Source of the DNA: an uncultured Lachnospiraceae bacterium
GTDB lineage: Bacteria > Bacillota > Clostridia > Lachnospirales > Lachnospiraceae
Direction: 5' to 3'
Assembly: GCA_910577825.1 (NCBI GenBank)
Contig: CAJTOK010000072.1
Location: forward strand, 1-8,649
DNA: 8,649 bases
Made by a program: the position numbers and the translations under genes. This document shows, piece after piece, positions 6,122 through 8,649 of this stretch. Below the pieces are notes generated by a model. That model made no database searches. It had not been told where the DNA came from and saw only the letters and a list, made by a program, of their open reading frames with translations. Position 1 is the stretch's first letter. Every line of letters starts with the position of its first letter.

Positions 6122-6973
6122 TTGTTTGGTTATGTGCTTCCCTGCCAGGATGAACTGAAAGTACGGGAATTAAGGGAATACAGGGCTTATTACTGCGGGC
6201 TCTGCAGATGCCTTAAAGAAAGTTATGGACTGGCGGGGCAGCTTTCTTTAACTTATGATATGGCTTTTCTTGGTATCTTGCTTACTGCACTGTATGAACC
6301 AGATATTACAGTACAGGATATAAGGTGCATGGTACATCCTGCACATAAGCATATGGTAAAAAAAAGTTTCTATCTGGAGTACGCTGCGGATATGAATGTC
6401 CTGCTGTCATATTATAAGTGCATGGACGACTGGAATGACGAACGCAGGCTTTTAAAGGCACTGTATGGCAGGATGCTATGGTTTAAAGGAAAAAAGGCCA
6501 TAAGGAAGTACCCGGACAAGGCGGAAAACATCAGGAAGAACCTTGAAAAGCTTGATGCTGCGGAAAAAAGCAACTGCAGTAACCTGGATTATACAGCAGG
6601 CTGTTTTGGCAGTATATGTGCCGGGATATTTGCCTGCCATAATGATGAATGGGCAGAAGACTTAAACAGAATGGGATATTTTCTTGGCAAGTTTATATAT
6701 CTTCTGGATGCGTATGAAGATATGGAAGAAGACAAGAAAAAACATTGTTATAACCCGTTCCTTGCTTCAGGAAAAGAGGAGGTTACGCAGGAAGGGGCAT
6801 ACCAGATGCTTCTTATGATGATGTCAGAAGCAGGGAAAGCTTTTGAGCGGCTGCCAGTCATACAGAATGCAGGAATTTTAAGGAACATTATCTATTCTGG
6901 CGTATGGTGCCGCTATGAATGTGTAAAGAACAAGAAAGCCGTTCCTTATAAGATTGGAGAAAAATATGAATGA
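6122..6973 (+). CDS. DUF5685-family protein, possible isoprenoid-synthase-like helical fold
   Basis: The 283-residue, largely helical soluble protein matches the DUF5685 family of Firmicutes through its N-terminal 'FGYVLPCQDELKVREL', YRAYYCGLCRCL (20-31, with C25, C28 and C30) and LTYDMAFL (43-50). The family has no established function. Two Asp-rich motifs stand out: YYKCMDDWNDE (97-107) and LGKFIYLLDAYEDMEED (188-204), the second followed by YNPF (210-213). Their sequence and about 95-residue spacing recall the paired Mg-diphosphate motifs of squalene/phytoene synthases and other class I isoprenoid synthases; this is my inference. Cysteines near the N-terminus could bind metal. Translation starts at TTG (6122), 4 nt after the zinc-ribbon stop, and the end overlaps the J-domain gene by 8 nt. 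Confidence 0.8.
   Translation: MFGYVLPCQDELKVRELREYRAYYCGLCRCLKESYGLAGQLSLTYDMAFLGILLTALYEPDITVQDIRCMVHPAHKHMVKKSFYLEYAADMNVLLSYYKCMDDWNDERRLLKALYGRMLWFKGKKAIRKYPDKAENIRKNLEKLDAAEKSNCSNLDYTAGCFGSICAGIFACHNDEWAEDLNRMGYFLGKFIYLLDAYEDMEEDKKKHCYNPFLASGKEEVTQEGAYQMLLMMMSEAGKAFERLPVIQNAGILRNIIYSGVWCRYECVKNKKAVPYKIGEKYE
6956..6959 (+). promoter_or_regulatory. Shine-Dalgarno fixing the J-domain start
   Basis: GGAG inside the end of the DUF5685 gene is 6 nt before the ATG at 6966. The in-frame TTG at 6954 overlaps this SD and would add four residues ahead of the usual J-domain start, so 6966 is preferred. Confidence 0.75.
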
Positions 6974-7637
6974 CCCATACCAGGTGCTTGGAATAAGCCG
7001 GTCTGCTTCTTCTGATGAGATAAAAAAGGCATACAGGAATTTAAGCAGGAAGTACCATCCTGATGCCAATATCAATAACCCTAATAAAACCCAGGCCGAA
7101 GAACGTTTTAAGGAAATACAGCAGGCATATAAACAGATAATGAATGAAAAAGAAAACGGGTATTATAACAGCGGGAATTTTGGCAGCGGCTTTGGCACTG
7201 GATATTCTTATACAGGGCAAGGCGGACAGGACTCCTACGGGGATGTAAATTCCATGCACTTAAAGGCTGCTGCCAATTATATAAATAACAGGTACTATAA
7301 GGAAGCACTTAATGTACTCGGGCAGATGCAGGAGAAGAACGGGCAGTGGTATTACCTTAGTGCAATAGCCAATGCAGGCCTTGGCAATAATATACTTGCA
7401 CTGGAACATGCAAAGCAGGCGGCAGCTTTAGAGCCGCATAACCCGCAGTTTGCACAGCTTATAGCACAGCTTGAATCAGGGGGGATGTGGTACCAGGGCA
7501 TGCAGAGCCCCTATGGCACGCCGGCAGGCTCAGGGAGTGCTACATGTGCTAAATTATGTATGGTTTACATGGCATGCAATGTGTGCATGGGAAGCAGCAT
7601 GTGCTGCAATATGGGGTATTATTACCCGCCATATTAA
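6966..7637 (+). CDS. J-domain protein with helical repeats and Cys-rich tail
   Basis: Residues 1-62 of this 223-residue protein form a canonical J domain: 'NDPYQVLGI' start, the basic helix II KKAYRNLSRKY, the HPD triad at 31-33 that stimulates Hsp70 ATPase, and the helix III region FKEIQQAYKQIM. A Gly/Tyr-rich linker follows (65-92). Residues 96-171 look like one or two TPR-type helical hairpins (AAANYINNRYYKEALNVL, then WYYLSAIANAGLGNNILALEHAKQAAALEP). The tail (194-214) has Cys in the pattern C-x3-C-x5-C-x2-C-x5-CC and ends in a Tyr/Pro stretch. It lacks the DnaJ zinc centre and substrate-binding domains, so it is a specialised co-chaperone, not DnaJ itself. No Hsp70 gene is in the window. 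Its start overlaps the DUF5685 stop (ATG 6966, TGA ending 6973), implying coupled expression. Confidence 0.88.
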   Translation: MNDPYQVLGISRSASSDEIKKAYRNLSRKYHPDANINNPNKTQAEERFKEIQQAYKQIMNEKENGYYNSGNFGSGFGTGYSYTGQGGQDSYGDVNSMHLKAAANYINNRYYKEALNVLGQMQEKNGQWYYLSAIANAGLGNNILALEHAKQAAALEPHNPQFAQLIAQLESGGMWYQGMQSPYGTPAGSGSATCAKLCMVYMACNVCMGSSMCCNMGYYYPPY

Positions 7638-7676
7638 AATAGTATTAAGCATTTTTACAGAAAGGCAGTATGCAGG

Positions 7677-7907
7677 ATGCGTGAAATTACATTTAAAATG
7701 GAACGTCCAGGGCTTGTAAAAGCAGGTGACAAAGTACATGTCAGTGAAAAGAAAACAGCCCTTAATTACAGTTATATAATTGAACCAGCAGTAGCAATGT
7801 CTGGCTGTTATAAAGTTAATGAAAGGATTAAAACAGATAATGGCATTGTAAAGAATGTTGAGCATAATGAAAGAGGGTATTATGTAATTGTGGAGTTTGA
7901 TGAATAA
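7677..7907 (+). CDS. 76-residue protein of unknown function
   Basis: I do not recognise this family. The product is soluble, with alternating hydrophobic residues that suggest a beta-rich fold: EITFKMERPGLVKAGDKVHV at the start, a central region with one Cys (about residue 44), and a final strand-like stretch YYVIVEFDE. There is no signal peptide or membrane helix. The SD is weak: AAAGG (7661-7665) is 11 nt upstream of the ATG. The gene lies 39 bp after the J-domain gene and 26 bp before the ThyX-like gene on the same strand, and its composition matches its neighbours, which supports a genuine gene. Its role is unknown. Confidence 0.65.
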   Translation: MREITFKMERPGLVKAGDKVHVSEKKTALNYSYIIEPAVAMSGCYKVNERIKTDNGIVKNVEHNERGYYVIVEFDE

Positions 7908-7933
7908 CAACACAAGCATGGAAAGGATTTAAT

Positions 7934-8560
7934 ATGATTAAGCTTGAAAGAACAAGTGTAATGAATTTTGAAAATGCCATGCGTGGTGCAAGAAACCCCC
8001 TTAACAGCTGGGACAGGTATGACAGCAGTACAGACAGCGGGGGGAATTTTATATTTGGGGCTAATGATTTAAAGCTTGCAAAAAGGCTTTGCCATGCAGG
8101 AAGTGACCACCGTAAGTTTATAAGGCAGGTTTTTATTTCGGTGGATATAACAGCACCAATTTACTGGTGGAAAGAGTATGATACCTATAAGGTCGGCACA
8201 GTAGCCAATTCTACAAGCACAATGCACAAAATCCATAGCAAACCATTTGAAATGGCAGATTTCAGTACAGACCATATGGTTCCTTCTGCCCTTTTACATA
8301 TGGAGAACATGGTACTTGCACTTGAAAATACCAGGAAAGAATATATTGCCACAAAGGATAAGGCTTTATGGTACAGCATTATACAGCTGCTGCCAGAAAG
8401 CTATAACCAGATGCGTACATGTACATTTTCTTATGAAAACGCATTTTCAATGTATAATGCAAGAAAAGACCATAAACTTGAAGAATGGCATACATTCTGT
8501 AACTGGATAACCAGCCTGCCATATTTTAAGGAACTTTTCCTGGAAGAAACAGAAGAATAA
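7934..8560 (+). CDS. divergent ThyX-like protein lacking the RHR signature
   Basis: The 208-residue protein has the outline of a flavin-dependent thymidylate synthase (ThyX). The stretch DHRKFIRQVFISVDITAPIY (58-77) parallels the conserved H-x-x-F...F-x-I...Q strand-helix region, and WWKEYDTYKVGTVANSTSTMHK (78-99) stands where ThyX has RHR-x-x-S...S-x-RY. The C-terminal LLPESYNQ...YNARKDHKLEEW (152-185) resembles the LP...R-x-x-x-x-A-Q-x-E-I end that binds dUMP and FAD. The RHR motif itself is absent, replaced around WWKEY, so normal thymidylate synthesis is doubtful. It may act on another nucleotide or be a distinct flavoprotein (inference). AAAGGA (7922-7927) is 6 nt before the ATG. It is the last gene of the run; the assignment rests on pattern comparison only. 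Confidence 0.6.
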   Translation: MIKLERTSVMNFENAMRGARNPLNSWDRYDSSTDSGGNFIFGANDLKLAKRLCHAGSDHRKFIRQVFISVDITAPIYWWKEYDTYKVGTVANSTSTMHKIHSKPFEMADFSTDHMVPSALLHMENMVLALENTRKEYIATKDKALWYSIIQLLPESYNQMRTCTFSYENAFSMYNARKDHKLEEWHTFCNWITSLPYFKELFLEETEE

Positions 8561-8594
8561 GAATAACAGTAAAAAAGGGCTAAATAATAAGAAT

Positions 8595-8601
8595 GGAGGT
8601 G
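8595..8601 (+). promoter_or_regulatory. very strong Shine-Dalgarno without a start codon at normal spacing
   Basis: GGAGGTG is the longest match to the anti-SD in the window, yet no ATG, GTG or TTG lies 4-14 nt downstream. All three frames just after it stop within the window: TAA at 8610-8612, TAG at 8621-8623 and TGA at 8641-8643. The frame reading from GTT at 8608 encodes 11 codons before its stop. A GTG at 8630 opens a frame running to the window edge, but it is 28 nt from the SD. Confidence 0.4.
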
Positions 8602-8649
8602 TTTTAAGTTAATAAAAATATAGATAAAAGTGCATATATGTGATAAAAT

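Noticed and set aside
6966..7637. Canonical DnaJ
   Set aside because: The J domain is clear, but the CxxCxGxG zinc repeats and the C-terminal substrate-binding domains of DnaJ are absent.

Overview
The window looks like chromosomal DNA of a low-G+C Gram-positive anaerobe, most likely a Clostridia member and plausibly Lachnospiraceae. The evidence is AT-rich intergenic DNA with sigma-A-type promoters, strong AGGAG-type Shine-Dalgarno (SD) sites, heavy use of AGG (Arg) and ATA (Ile) codons, and the gene families themselves: a DUF5685-type protein, a hybrid-cluster-associated DUF1858 protein, and a J-domain protein with a Cys-rich tail. I see no transposase, integrase, CRISPR array, rRNA or phage structural gene.

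Layout. (1) 78-223: a strong promoter followed by a tRNA-Gly(GCC) gene. (2) 247-729, minus strand: a NimA-like pyridoxamine-5'-phosphate-oxidase-fold flavoprotein. It converges on the tRNA, and an 18-bp perfect palindrome covers its candidate -10 box. (3) 877-2049, plus strand: a 12-helix MFS transporter, divergent from the flavoprotein gene. (4) 2085-5555: a good promoter, then a probable operon of a DUF1858 redox-disulfide protein, nicotinate phosphoribosyltransferase (pncB) and a large membrane-anchored protein of unknown function. (5) 5572-8560: a second promoter and a tightly packed five-gene run: a two-helix membrane protein with a C-terminal zinc ribbon, a DUF5685-type protein, a J-domain protein with helical repeats and a Cys-rich tail, a 76-residue unknown, and a divergent ThyX-like protein. 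(6) 8561-8649: a very strong SD with no usable start codon at normal spacing.

How the genes may work together. pncB salvages nicotinate for NAD. The DUF1858 protein ahead of it suggests a redox link, and a shared quasi-palindromic motif raises the possibility that the MFS gene is co-regulated with it. In the second run, the zinc-ribbon, DUF5685 and J-domain genes are separated by 4 nt or overlap by 8 nt, which suggests translational coupling and a joint function. The DUF5685 protein carries two Asp-rich motifs placed as in squalene/phytoene-synthase-type enzymes. The last gene keeps the outline of the ThyX fold but lacks the RHR signature. These two proteins are the best candidates for undescribed biochemistry.

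No convincing rho-independent terminator was found anywhere. No gene-free stretch exceeds 300 bases; the longest are positions 5556-5709 and 730-876.
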